A stretch of 64,000 nucleotides of DNA. It comes from Azospirillum tabaci. Its GTDB lineage: Bacteria; Pseudomonadota; Alphaproteobacteria; Azospirillales; Azospirillaceae. This document shows, one piece after another, positions 8,166 to 17,524 of this stretch. The stretch lies in contig NZ_JACCJY010000003.1 in assembly GCF_014596085.1 (NCBI RefSeq), positions 248,001-312,000 on the forward strand. The letters run 5' to 3'. Below the pieces are notes generated by a model that was given only the letters and a program-made list of their open reading frames with translations, did no database searches and was not told the DNA's origin. The position numbers and the translations under genes were made by a program. How positions within the stretch are numbered: the first letter of the stretch is position 1; each line of letters starts with the position of its first letter.

Positions 8166-10811
8166 TCACGGCCCGTTCATCGCCGCGGTCAGCGCCACCA
8201 GGAGATCCCGCATGCTGCGGGGACGGTCCTGCCAGCGCATCGACAGGCCGCACAACAGCACCTTCTCGAACCCCGGCGGCACCGTGGCGCCGCCTTCGGC
8301 CAGACGGGGCACCCGATCGCTCATGAAGCGGCTGGTGGCATCGGGCGGTGTTTTTCCGGTCAGCGCGTAGTAGGCGGTGGCGCACAGCGCGTAAACGTCC
8401 GTCCAGGGTCCCTGCTTGCCATCCGGCGCGTATTGCTCGGGGGGCGCGTAGCCCGGCTTCAGGATCACCGTCAGGTCGGCGCTCTTTCCAGCGGCGTGAC
8501 GCGCTGCGCCGAAATCCAGCAGTTTGCGTTCGCCGCCGCTCGTCAGGAAGATGTTGTCGGGGCTGATGTCGCGGTGGATCAGGCCCTGTTCGTGCACGGC
8601 GTGCAGCGCCTTGATGATCGGTGACAGCAGGATCAGCGTCTGGCGCGCCGCGATCCGCCCGCCGCTTTCGGCGACATGCCGCTTCAGGGTCCGTCCGTCC
8701 AGAAGCTCCATGACGAGGTAGGCGGTCTCGTTCTCCTCGAAGAAGTCCTGGACACTGACGATCTCCTTCACCTCCCGCAGGCGGGCGAGCATCCGCGCCT
8801 CCTCCAGGAACTTCGCCAGTCCGGCCGAAAAGCCGCGCGCATGATCGTCGGAGAACGGGACGACCCCCGACGATCCGGTGGCGCGGGATACCAGATTGGT
8901 CGGATAGAACTCCTTCACCGCGACCCTGATCTGAAGCCGTTCGTCCCAGCCGAGGTAGGTGGCTCCAAAGCCCCCCTGCCCCAGGACCCGTCCCACGAGG
9001 TAACGGCCCAGAAGCCGGGTCCCAGGAAGAAGATGGACGCCGGCGCGGTTCTGAAGGCGGACCGGATAACCGCAATCCCGGCACGCCTCGCGCGGCGCTT
9101 TCGGCACGAAGCAGGCCGGGCACAGGCCCGGCGCGGCGGCGGCCGATGCCTCCATCGTCACCGCGGCGACGCTGACCGGAGAGGCGATGCCGCGGACCGG
9201 TGGCGCCACCACGGTCGGCAGCGCCGTGGCGCCGCAGGGTTCGAAGGCGGCCCCTGCTCCCGATTGGCTGACCGGTGGGGATGGCTTGGCCGAGGGCAGC
9301 GGCATCTGGCTCAGCCGGTCCAGCAGCTCGTAGAGGCGGCGGACCTCCGCCTGGGCGATGTCGTCGCCCTGGGCACCAGCCAGTTCGGCCTGGAACTGCG
9401 GCTGGCGGACGGTGTCCAGGATGTGCTGGCGCAGCGCCGAAAGCGCCCCGTCATCGCTGACCAGACCGCAACAGGCCAACTCCGCCAACCGGATGATCCG
9501 GCGGCGCGGCAGCGGTTCGATCTGGCGCAGGCGCTGGACGAGCCTGCCCCGGCGGGCGAATTCGTCGGCCACCGAGCCCGCGCGGGCGGCGATCCTTTCC
9601 CGGTCTTGCTCCGGCAGGGCGGACCCCCGAATGGCCTCCACCGCCCCGGACAGGGCCTGCCGCACCAGCGCCGTGTCGGGCGTCTGGAGCACCATGTTTT
9701 CCACCAGCAGCTCGTTCTTCAGGGCGGCGTCCAGCGCGTCCACGATTTCGCCCATGTGCCGCTCCGCGGCGGGCACCGCTGAAACGGCGGCCAGATAGTG
9801 GATTCGGCAGATCAGGTCCGGCTGTGTTTCGCTGAGTCCGACGATGGAACGCCGGTAGGCGCTCGCCCCGCCCTGCTCCAACCGGCGGGAATAGCGGACA
9901 GTCAATGCGTCGGCCATGGCGGCCCCACCGGTCAGCCCCGCCGGGGACAGCAGATGCCCCATCAGCGTGCGCAGCAGGTCGGCCTCCTGCTCCGCGGTGC
10001 CGCGTCCGAGCGTCTGAGGCGCACGGAGCTGGCGCCGGATGCGCTCCAGCACCATGCTGCGGGCGGCGGGCAGGCGGCCCTGGCGGAACAGACCGTTGAG
10101 CCCCCCCAGACGGTTCGGCCCGAACGCCTCAATCGGCACGCGCCCGTACAGAAGGTTGCACAGCGTCACCAACGGCGACCCGCCGGCCGGCGTGCTTCCC
10201 AACAGCTCGTGGGTGGCGGCGGGAGAGGCCAGCACGTCGCCGATCACCTCGTCCAGCGCCGCGGACAGCGCATCCTGCCGTTCCGCCGGGAAGAGCTGCA
10301 TCAGCGCGTCGAGCTTCGACGTCCAGGTTCGGCATTCCTCCAGTTCCAGGCAGACCGCCGCCCGCAAGTCGAACCCCGCGTCGCCGGTCGGCGACTTTCC
10401 CGGCGCGCTGCGCAGAACGGACTCAATGAGGGCGCGCCCCCGCGCCAGCCCGGAGAAGGCGGTTTGGACAGCACGGGCCTTCGCCGCGGTTTCGGAAACC
10501 GCGTTGTCCAACGCGCGGCGGCGGGCCTTCGCCTCCTGGCCGGGAAGGCGGGCCTGCACCGTGGCGATCCTGCCCAGGGCGGACTCCATCAGCGTGGCCT
10601 TGGCCTGCAGTGCCTTCAGATGCCGGGCGTTGTGGATCAGCTCCGTCGGGGTCAGCACGAGGCTGTCGAGATGCTGGCGCAGGACGATGCCGATGACCAT
10701 ACGCGCCGGCCCGCCATGGTGCTCGGCGAGCGTGTGGCACAGCACCGCCTCGTCGAGCGTGCCGACGGAGCCGGGTGCCCCTGCGGAAGCGGGCGTCCTG
10801 GAGGCGGGCAT
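8166..10811 (-). CDS. Ser/Thr protein kinase with long helical N-terminal region and zinc ribbon
   Basis: An 881-residue protein. The last ~275 residues form a complete Hanks-type kinase: glycine loop LGQGGFGATY, lysine in VAVKEFYP, catalytic loop HRDISPDN, DFGAAR and the APPEQY motif. Just before it is a four-cysteine knuckle (CPACFVP...CRDCGYPV), a small zinc ribbon. The first ~500 residues are Ala/Leu/Arg-rich and helical with no recognisable domain. There is no transmembrane segment, so the kinase should be cytoplasmic. The start could be the ATG at 10811 or a GTG two codons earlier. No cognate phosphatase, forkhead-associated protein or secretion gene is adjacent, so substrates are unknown. 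Confidence 0.88.
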   Translation of the reverse strand: MPASRTPASAGAPGSVGTLDEAVLCHTLAEHHGGPARMVIGIVLRQHLDSLVLTPTELIHNARHLKALQAKATLMESALGRIATVQARLPGQEAKARRRALDNAVSETAAKARAVQTAFSGLARGRALIESVLRSAPGKSPTGDAGFDLRAAVCLELEECRTWTSKLDALMQLFPAERQDALSAALDEVIGDVLASPAATHELLGSTPAGGSPLVTLCNLLYGRVPIEAFGPNRLGGLNGLFRQGRLPAARSMVLERIRRQLRAPQTLGRGTAEQEADLLRTLMGHLLSPAGLTGGAAMADALTVRYSRRLEQGGASAYRRSIVGLSETQPDLICRIHYLAAVSAVPAAERHMGEIVDALDAALKNELLVENMVLQTPDTALVRQALSGAVEAIRGSALPEQDRERIAARAGSVADEFARRGRLVQRLRQIEPLPRRRIIRLAELACCGLVSDDGALSALRQHILDTVRQPQFQAELAGAQGDDIAQAEVRRLYELLDRLSQMPLPSAKPSPPVSQSGAGAAFEPCGATALPTVVAPPVRGIASPVSVAAVTMEASAAAAPGLCPACFVPKAPREACRDCGYPVRLQNRAGVHLLPGTRLLGRYLVGRVLGQGGFGATYLGWDERLQIRVAVKEFYPTNLVSRATGSSGVVPFSDDHARGFSAGLAKFLEEARMLARLREVKEIVSVQDFFEENETAYLVMELLDGRTLKRHVAESGGRIAARQTLILLSPIIKALHAVHEQGLIHRDISPDNIFLTSGGERKLLDFGAARHAAGKSADLTVILKPGYAPPEQYAPDGKQGPWTDVYALCATAYYALTGKTPPDATSRFMSDRVPRLAEGGATVPPGFEKVLLCGLSMRWQDRPRSMRDLLVALTAAMNGP

Positions 10812-11089
10812 TGACACGGGCGGCCTTTGGGCGGGATCGGCGCGGTGGATGGCTTGGAGGGTCGGTCATAATCCGCGCGATCCGGTAAACAGCCGGTATA
10901 CGCGGGCCAAATTGGCTGAACGGTGCGGTTGCACGACAGCTGGGGGTGTTTGCGCAAAGGTGTTGCAAGGGGCCATTGGGCTTGGCCCATCGCACACTTT
11001 TGCGCGCAGCCCCGCCCTTCCCTTCCCCTGCGGGCTGTGCGATACCCGAACCGATACCGGCGTCCAACCACCGCCGGCAGGAGATTCGG

Positions 11090-12028
11090 ATGGAGCAGGT
11101 CGAGTTGGACCAGGGAATCGACGTCCAGATCCTAACGCTGAATCGCAGCGCTGCGAACGGCTCCCTGGAATGCACGCTGTGCCCCCGGCGCGGCGGCGTC
11201 GTGGCCCGCCTCGCTTGGCACGGCGCGGACGGAACGATCGACCTCCTGCGTCCGGCCTCCGACTGGGCGTTGCGCCACGGCTCGGCCAACGACATGGGCT
11301 GCTTCCCGCTTGTCCCCTTCTCCAACCGCATCGGTGGAGGGCAATTCAGCTACGACGGACGACAGGTGCGGCTTCCGCTCGACGGGGACGGCAACCCGCA
11401 CGTCATTCACGGCCATGGCTGGCGTGCCGACTGGACGGTCGAGGACGCCACCGAGTCGGCCGCGCGCATGGTCTTCCGGCATCGCGCCGACGCTTGGCCC
11501 TGGCGCTACCGCGCGACGCAGACCGTGGTGCTGGAGGAGGATGGGGCCAGCCTGACCCTCTCGCTCGTCAACGAGGACGACGCGCCGATGCCCGCCGGGA
11601 TCGGGCTGCACCCCTATTTCCCGAAGCCTCCGGGCACCCGGCTGACCGCCCGGGTCGGCGGCGTCTGGTTGAACGGACCGACCATCCTTCCGGTGGAGCG
11701 CGTCGCGGTGCCGCCCCGCTGGGCCTTCACGGACGGGATCGTCATGGACCGGACCGTTCTCGACAACGGCTTCACCGGTTGGGACGGAGTGGCGGCGCTG
11801 GACTGGCCGACGCTCGGCCGGCGGCTGTCGATCGAGACGGAGGGCCCGTTCGGCCATCTCATCGTCTATGCCCCGCCGGACCAGGACTACCTCTGTGTCG
11901 AGCCGGTGTCCCACATGACCGACGCGGTCAATCGCAAGGAGCAACCCGACACCGGCTTGCGCCGTCTGGAACCGGGCGAGGAACTGAGCGGCACCATGCG
12001 TCTGCGCCTGGAGCCGCTCGCCCGTTGA
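11090..12028 (+). CDS. aldose 1-epimerase (galactose mutarotase) family protein
   Basis: A 312-residue cytoplasmic beta-sandwich sugar epimerase. Recognisable features are the substrate-binding FPLVPFSNRIGGGQFSYDG segment, IHGHGWRADW carrying the first catalytic-region histidine, PAGIGLHPYFPKP with the second, and the C-terminal PDQDYLCVEPVSHMTDAVN, whose Glu fits the catalytic base. Proteins of this subgroup interconvert anomers of free hexoses or hexose-phosphates. The ATG at 11090 has a GGCAGGAGA ribosome site eight bases upstream. It is divergent from the kinase gene across 278 bases in which I find no further gene, and converges with the LprI-like gene. Confidence 0.9.
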   Translation: MEQVELDQGIDVQILTLNRSAANGSLECTLCPRRGGVVARLAWHGADGTIDLLRPASDWALRHGSANDMGCFPLVPFSNRIGGGQFSYDGRQVRLPLDGDGNPHVIHGHGWRADWTVEDATESAARMVFRHRADAWPWRYRATQTVVLEEDGASLTLSLVNEDDAPMPAGIGLHPYFPKPPGTRLTARVGGVWLNGPTILPVERVAVPPRWAFTDGIVMDRTVLDNGFTGWDGVAALDWPTLGRRLSIETEGPFGHLIVYAPPDQDYLCVEPVSHMTDAVNRKEQPDTGLRRLEPGEELSGTMRLRLEPLAR

Positions 12029-12044
12029 AAGCCGAACCCCGGCG

Positions 12045-12854
12045 TCAGCGGCAGCGGACGAAGGTGGCGCCGAAGGCCGGTTGATCCAGCGTCAGGAACA
12101 GGCGGTCCAGCCGCGGCGCGTCGGCAGCGTCCAGGCGCAGCGTGCCCTCCGGCAACCCCTCCTCCCCGCCGAAGGACAGGCCGTCCGCCGGATCGCCCTC
12201 GCCGGGCGCCAGCGGACCTTCCAGGGGAAAGGCGGCAATCCGCGGGTCGTGCAGGCTGAAGGCGCCGTCGCCGGTGATTTCCAGGTAGGAGGTCCGGCAA
12301 TCGTCGATCGGCGTCCGGGTGGCCGGATCGGCCTTTGCCCAACGGCCGGTCAGGGCCGGCACATCCGCCGCGCGCTTCACCGCGCCCGGCTTCGCTTGGC
12401 CCTGGACGTTGGCTGGAGCCGGGCGTAGCGGGGCGGAGGCGGAAACGGTCAGCGGCTCGTCCGCCACCGGGGCGCGGCGGGCGGCCAGCTCCAGTTCCAG
12501 CGCCCTGGTGCGCTCAGCCATCTGGCGTGCCAAGCAAGCGGCGCGGTCCTTGCCCTTCTTCGGGTCGGCCAGATCGGCCTCTGCGACCGGGCAGGCTGCG
12601 TCCCGCCGCTGGAGCCATGCGCGCTGGCCGGCGGCGACCGCCTCCTCACCCGCCTTCCCGGCCTCGTCGGCCAGCGCCCGCAGCGCCGAATCGAGCTTGT
12701 CGGCGGTGGCCTCCAGAGACGTGTCCCGGCAGAGCAGCAGCGCCACCGGCGTCTCCCCGGCGCAGTCCACGGGCTTGGCGGCCTCCCCGCTGGTGTCCGC
12801 CGCCATGGCCGTGCCGGCCATCAGCATGCCCGCCAGAAGAATCGCTGCCCGCAT
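12045..12854 (-). CDS. secreted LprI-like (DUF1311) domain protein
   Basis: A 269-residue exported protein: signal peptide 1-18 ending GTAMA, then the LprI/DUF1311 helical hairpin (about 28-120) with its conserved Cys pattern: CAGETPVALLLCRD, QRAWLQRRDAACP and CLARQMAERTRAL. LprI of mycobacteria is a lysozyme inhibitor; most proteobacterial members are unstudied. After a Pro/Ala-rich linker, a second C-terminal domain (about 165-269, with Cys at DDCRTSYLE and the final FVRCR) is not recognised and may sense or bind a small ligand. It reads in the same direction as the next upstream gene, 12 bases away, suggesting co-transcription. Confidence 0.8.
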   Translation of the reverse strand: MRAAILLAGMLMAGTAMAADTSGEAAKPVDCAGETPVALLLCRDTSLEATADKLDSALRALADEAGKAGEEAVAAGQRAWLQRRDAACPVAEADLADPKKGKDRAACLARQMAERTRALELELAARRAPVADEPLTVSASAPLRPAPANVQGQAKPGAVKRAADVPALTGRWAKADPATRTPIDDCRTSYLEITGDGAFSLHDPRIAAFPLEGPLAPGEGDPADGLSFGGEEGLPEGTLRLDAADAPRLDRLFLTLDQPAFGATFVRCR

Positions 12855-12866
12855 CGCACAAATCCC

Positions 12867-13793
12867 TTACGCCGGAAACGCTTCCAGGACGGCCTTCACC
12901 TGCCGCTGGAAATCCTGGTCGCTGCGATAGCGCGTCAGGACCGTCTTGTCACGCTGAACGAGGAAAAAGATGTCCTCCCGGCTGGGCAGGGAGCGCGGGT
13001 TGGGCTTGTCCAGCAACTCTCCGTTCCAGCCGATCCGCGCCATGAAGTAGACAGCGCGGGAATTCAGCATGAACAGCTTGTTGTCCGGCGTCATTTTCTC
13101 CCGGCGCAGCAGCGCGTAGAGATAATAGTTGCGCCCATGAAAATAATTCACGTAGATCGACTGCAGCGCCGCAAAACGCTCGTCGGGACTGGTGTATTTC
13201 TTGATCTGGCGTTCCAGCTTGAACCCCGCAAAGAAATACTCCCGAGCCTCGTTTTCAAAGGAGAAGGCGGAGCCGCGGATCTGGGTGAGTTGCTCCCCAT
13301 ATTTGCGCAGAACACGCCCCATCAGCAGTTCGAGGAATCGGCGCTCCGCCGCGAGGTCATCCGCGGTCTGCAGGATCAGTTCGAAGACATGGCGGAGATG
13401 ATAGGGGTGCCGGACCATGATGACCGGAACGCTCGACGCTGGACGTTCCCCCGGTGCCCGTCGCTCCCCCAGCAGGGTCGCGGTCGGCGACACCGAGGCG
13501 ATCACCGAGGAAATGGTGTCCTGCATCTTCCAGCGCCGCTTCGCCTGGGCGGATTGCTTGCCGATGTGGAAACGCGCCAGACGGCGTTGCCACCGGCTGC
13601 GCCATGTCTCCTTCGGCGCCTTGTGGGTCGGCAGATTGCCGACGACCAGCGGGTTGCCGAGCACGTCCGCCGGCGGCGGCAGCGGATTGAAATTGAAGTA
13701 CTTGCCGGTAACGACGCCGCGCGCGGCACCGCCGGGCACCCCATCGCCCGCCGTCGCACCACCACCCACGGACAGGCCCGCCAGCGTCGCCAT
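12867..13793 (-). CDS. conserved protein of unknown function, 308 residues
   Basis: I do not recognise this protein. It begins MATLAGLSVGGG, continues with a Gly/Pro-rich region carrying FNFNPLPPPADVLGNPLVVGNLP, a basic patch (WRSRWQRRLARFHIGKQ), and then a long, well-behaved helical domain (about 150-308) rich in aromatic and charged residues, with YFFAGFKLERQIKKYTSP and HGRNYYLYALLRREKM. There is no signal peptide or membrane helix. The frame remains open far upstream across the neighbouring transglutaminase gene, so the start at 13793 is chosen from protein composition. It is divergent from the transglutaminase/ATP-grasp cluster and probably co-transcribed with the LprI-like gene. Confidence 0.75.
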   Translation of the reverse strand: MATLAGLSVGGGATAGDGVPGGAARGVVTGKYFNFNPLPPPADVLGNPLVVGNLPTHKAPKETWRSRWQRRLARFHIGKQSAQAKRRWKMQDTISSVIASVSPTATLLGERRAPGERPASSVPVIMVRHPYHLRHVFELILQTADDLAAERRFLELLMGRVLRKYGEQLTQIRGSAFSFENEAREYFFAGFKLERQIKKYTSPDERFAALQSIYVNYFHGRNYYLYALLRREKMTPDNKLFMLNSRAVYFMARIGWNGELLDKPNPRSLPSREDIFFLVQRDKTVLTRYRSDQDFQRQVKAVLEAFPA

Positions 13794-14051
13794 TCCCGAT
13801 GCACACCCTGCCTGCTTCACTCCCGTCCGGCGGACAAGGCCGGCGGACAGAGATCGCCCTTTATAAGGCGGTCCGTGCGGCGATGAAAGGCGCAACCGAT
13901 CCAATATGCATCTGCTTGTTTTTTGTGCAACCAGTTCGTGCCGCGTCTGCGAAGGCGCTCTGGTCTGCGCGAACTCTTCGATGGTACTATGCCCTCTCCG
14001 TGCGGCGGAGGGCCGCAGGGACCGGCCAGCGCAGACAACGGGTGGAACTTC

Positions 14052-17000
14052 ATGGCGATCCACGTCGCTCTCAACCACAAGACCGTCTACCGTTACGACC
14101 GTTTGGTCAATCTGGGACCACAGATCGTCCGGCTCCGCCCGGCCCCGCACTGCCGCACCCCGATCCTCAGCTATTCGCTGCGCGTCACCCCGAAGCACCA
14201 TTTCCTGAACTGGCAACAGGACCCGCAGTCCAATTTTCAGGCCCGCTTCGTCTTCCCGGAAAAAACCCGCGAGTTCGTGGTGGAGGTCGACCTCGTCGCG
14301 GAGATCGCCGCGATCAACCCCTTTGACTTCTTCCTCGAGGAGAAGGCCCAAACCATCCCCTTCGCCTACGAGCCCTGGCTGGAGCGCGAACTGCGCCCCT
14401 ATCTGGAGGTCGAGGAGCCGGGTCCGCTGCTCGCCGACTACATGACCGGCATTTCGCGGGAACCGGCGGCCTCCATCAACTTCCTGGTCGACATCAACCA
14501 GCGGCTCCAGAAGGACATCGGCTACGTCATCCGCCTGGAGCCCGGCATCCAGACCTGCGAGGAGACGCTGGGCAAACGCACCGGGTCCTGCCGCGATTCG
14601 GCATGGCTGCTGGTGCAGATCCTGCGCAACCTGGGTCTGGCCGCGCGGTTCGTCTCCGGCTATCTGATCCAGCTCACCGCCGACCAGAAGGCGCTCGACG
14701 GCCCGTCCGGTCCCGAGGCCGACTTCACCGACCTGCACGCCTGGACCGAGGTGTTCCTGCCCGGCGCCGGCTGGGTCGGCCTCGACCCCACATCCGGCCT
14801 GCTGGCCGGCGAGGGGCACATCCCCCTGGCCTGCACGCCCGACGCCTCGTCCGCCGCCCCCATCTCCGGCCTCATCGACGAGTGCGAGGTGGAGTTCGGG
14901 CACGAGATGTCGGTCACCCGCATCTATGAGGCGCCGCGCGTCACCAAGCCCTACACCCCCCAGCAGTGGGCGGGGATCGAGGCGCTCGGCCACCGCATCG
15001 ACGAGGAACTGGTCGCCGGCGACGTGCGCCTGACCATGGGCGGCGAGCCGACCTTCGTGTCCATCGACGACATGGACGGGGCGGAGTGGAACACCACGGC
15101 GCTCGGGCCCAACAAGCGCAAGCTCGCCGCCGACCTCGTGCACCGGCTGGCCAATCGCTTCGCGCCGGGCGGGCTGCTGCATTTCGGCCAGGGCAAGTGG
15201 TATCCCGGCGAATCGCTGCCGCGCTGGGCGATGACCGTCTACTGGCGCCGCGACGGCGAGGCGCTGTGGGCGAACAGCGACCTGCTGGCCCGCGAGGACA
15301 CCGACTACGGCCACACGGCGGAGGATGCCGGCGCCTTCCTGGTCACGCTGGCCAAGAAGCTGGGGCTGGACCCGGCGCTGGTGCTGGCGGCCTATGAGGA
15401 CCCGTGGCACTACCTGCGCCGCGAATCGCTGCTGCCGGTCAACGTCGATCCGCTGGACAGCAAGCTGGAGGACAAGGAGGAGCGGGCGCGTCTCGCCCAC
15501 GTCTTCACCCGCGGCCTGAACGAGCCGGTGGGCTTCGCCCTGCCGATCAACCGCAAGATGACCCAGCAGGGGCCGGTGTGGCTGTCCAGCGCGTGGCCGC
15601 TGCGCCAGGAACGGCTGCTGCTGATGCCGGGCGACAGCCCGGTCGGCTACCGCCTGCCGCTCGGCTCGCTGCCCTGGGTGGCGCCGCAGGACTATCCCTA
15701 CTCCTGGGAGACCGACCCGTTCGAGGAGCGGGCGCCGCTGCCGCCCAACCGGGTGCCGCTGCGCCAGCACGCGCTGCGTGAGCAGGCCGAACGGCAGGAC
15801 GCCTCCCGACGCAACGAACGCGTCCAGCGCGCCATGGCCGAGGTGCGCAGCGAGATGCCGGACCACGGCAAGTCCGCTTGGTGGGTGGTGCGCACCGCCC
15901 TGACCTGCGAGGCGCGCAACGGCCGCATCCACCTGTTCATGCCGCCGATGAACACGCTGGAGGACTATCTGGCGATGCTGGCGGAGATCGAGGCGACGGC
16001 GGTCGAGCTGGACATGCCGGTGGTGATCGAGGGCTACCAGCCGCCGAAGGACCCGCGCCTGAACTCGCTGGCCGTCACCCCCGACCCCGGCGTGATCGAG
16101 GTGAACATCCATCCCTCGCACACTTGGAACGAGCTGGTCCGCAACACGCTGGAGCTTTACGAGGACGCCCGCCAGTCGCGCCTGGGTGCCGAGAAGTTCA
16201 TGATCGACGGACGCCACTGCGGCACCGGCGGCGGCAACCATGTGGTGATGGGCGGCGCCACCGCGGCGGACAGCCCCTTCCTGCGGCGGCCCGACATGCT
16301 GCGCAGCCTGATCACCTTCTGGCAGAACCACCCGTCGCTGTCCTACGCCTTCTCCGGCCTGTTCATCGGCCCGACCAGCCAGGCGCCGCGCGTGGACGAG
16401 GCCCGCGACGACGCGCTCTATGAGCTGGAAATCGCCTTCAACCAGATCGACAAGGCCGCCGCGACGGGCGATTGCCCGCCCTGGATGGTCGACCGCGTGC
16501 TGCGCAACCTGCTGACCGACGTGCAGGGCAACACCCACCGCGCCGAATTCTGCATCGACAAGCTCTACTCCCCGGACAGCTCGACCGGGCGGCTGGGTCT
16601 GGTCGAGTTCCGCGCCTTCGAGATGCCGCCCCACGCGGAGATGAGCCTGACCCAGCAGCTTCTGCTGCGCGCCCTGGTCGCGCGTTTCTGGAAGGCTCCC
16701 TACAGGGGCAAGCTGGTGCGCTGGGGGACGGAGCTGCACGACCGCTTCATGCTGCCCTACTTCGTGCAGCAGGATCTCGCGGACGTCGTCGCCGACCTGC
16801 GCGATCACGGCTATCCCATCGAGGAGCGCTGGTTCGACCCGCACATGAACTTCCGCTTCCCGGTCTACGGCCACGTCAACCAGCGCGGCATCTCGCTGGA
16901 GCTGCGCATGGCGCTGGAGCCCTGGCACGTGCTGGGCGAGGAGCCGGGCGGCGGCGGCACCGTGCGCTACGTCGACAGTTCGGTCGAGCGGGTGCAGGTG

Positions 17001-17396
17001 CGGGTCACCGGCCTGACCGACGCGCGCTACGCCATCACCTGCAACGGCCGCCGCGTGCCGCTGATCCCCACGGGGACGGAGGGCGAGTTCGTCGCCGGCG
17101 TGCGGTACCGGGCGTGGCAGCCGCCCTCCTGCCTGCACCCCACCATCCCGGTGCACACGCCGCTGGTCTTCGACATCCTCGACCTGTGGGCGGGCCGCTC
17201 CATCGGCGGCTGCACCTACCACGTCATGCATCCGGGCGGGCGCAACTACGACACCTTCCCGGTCAACGCCAACGAGGCGGAGGGGCGGCGCCTCGCCCGC
17301 TTCTTCCCCTTCGGCCACACCCCCGGCCCGATGGACACCCCGGCGGAGGAGCGCAACCCGCAGTTCCCGATGACCCTGGACCTGCGGCAGGGCTGA
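14052..17396 (+). CDS. transglutaminase-like protein with DUF2126 domain
   Basis: A 1114-residue protein. The N-terminal bacterial transglutaminase beta domain (about 1-100, beginning [17 protein letters not shown]) is followed by a transglutaminase-like core with an intact Cys-His-Asp triad: C180 ([12 protein letters not shown]), H229 ([11 protein letters not shown]) and D245 (VGLDPTSG). The remaining two thirds match the large DUF2126 region, e.g. [47 protein letters not shown] and [15 protein letters not shown]. No signal peptide. Such proteins are predicted to hydrolyse or form peptide or amide bonds with a partner ATP-grasp ligase; the reaction is not established. It opens a three-gene cluster. 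An ATG at 13923 is open but adds an atypical leader. Confidence 0.9.
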   Translation: MAIHVALNHKTVYRYDRLVNLGPQIVRLRPAPHCRTPILSYSLRVTPKHHFLNWQQDPQSNFQARFVFPEKTREFVVEVDLVAEIAAINPFDFFLEEKAQTIPFAYEPWLERELRPYLEVEEPGPLLADYMTGISREPAASINFLVDINQRLQKDIGYVIRLEPGIQTCEETLGKRTGSCRDSAWLLVQILRNLGLAARFVSGYLIQLTADQKALDGPSGPEADFTDLHAWTEVFLPGAGWVGLDPTSGLLAGEGHIPLACTPDASSAAPISGLIDECEVEFGHEMSVTRIYEAPRVTKPYTPQQWAGIEALGHRIDEELVAGDVRLTMGGEPTFVSIDDMDGAEWNTTALGPNKRKLAADLVHRLANRFAPGGLLHFGQGKWYPGESLPRWAMTVYWRRDGEALWANSDLLAREDTDYGHTAEDAGAFLVTLAKKLGLDPALVLAAYEDPWHYLRRESLLPVNVDPLDSKLEDKEERARLAHVFTRGLNEPVGFALPINRKMTQQGPVWLSSAWPLRQERLLLMPGDSPVGYRLPLGSLPWVAPQDYPYSWETDPFEERAPLPPNRVPLRQHALREQAERQDASRRNERVQRAMAEVRSEMPDHGKSAWWVVRTALTCEARNGRIHLFMPPMNTLEDYLAMLAEIEATAVELDMPVVIEGYQPPKDPRLNSLAVTPDPGVIEVNIHPSHTWNELVRNTLELYEDARQSRLGAEKFMIDGRHCGTGGGNHVVMGGATAADSPFLRRPDMLRSLITFWQNHPSLSYAFSGLFIGPTSQAPRVDEARDDALYELEIAFNQIDKAAATGDCPPWMVDRVLRNLLTDVQGNTHRAEFCIDKLYSPDSSTGRLGLVEFRAFEMPPHAEMSLTQQLLLRALVARFWKAPYRGKLVRWGTELHDRFMLPYFVQQDLADVVADLRDHGYPIEERWFDPHMNFRFPVYGHVNQRGISLELRMALEPWHVLGEEPGGGGTVRYVDSSVERVQVRVTGLTDARYAITCNGRRVPLIPTGTEGEFVAGVRYRAWQPPSCLHPTIPVHTPLVFDILDLWAGRSIGGCTYHVMHPGGRNYDTFPVNANEAEGRRLARFFPFGHTPGPMDTPAEERNPQFPMTLDLRQG

Positions 17397-17524
17397 CCGG
17401 TCCTCCCCGCCCCCGGCCGGAATACGCCTTTCGGCCGGGGGGCGCCGATGCGCCGCTTGCATCGGCGGGACCGGGCGTTCACACTTGCTGCGCATTGCAC
17501 CGCCGTGAACGTACGATCCGAACC

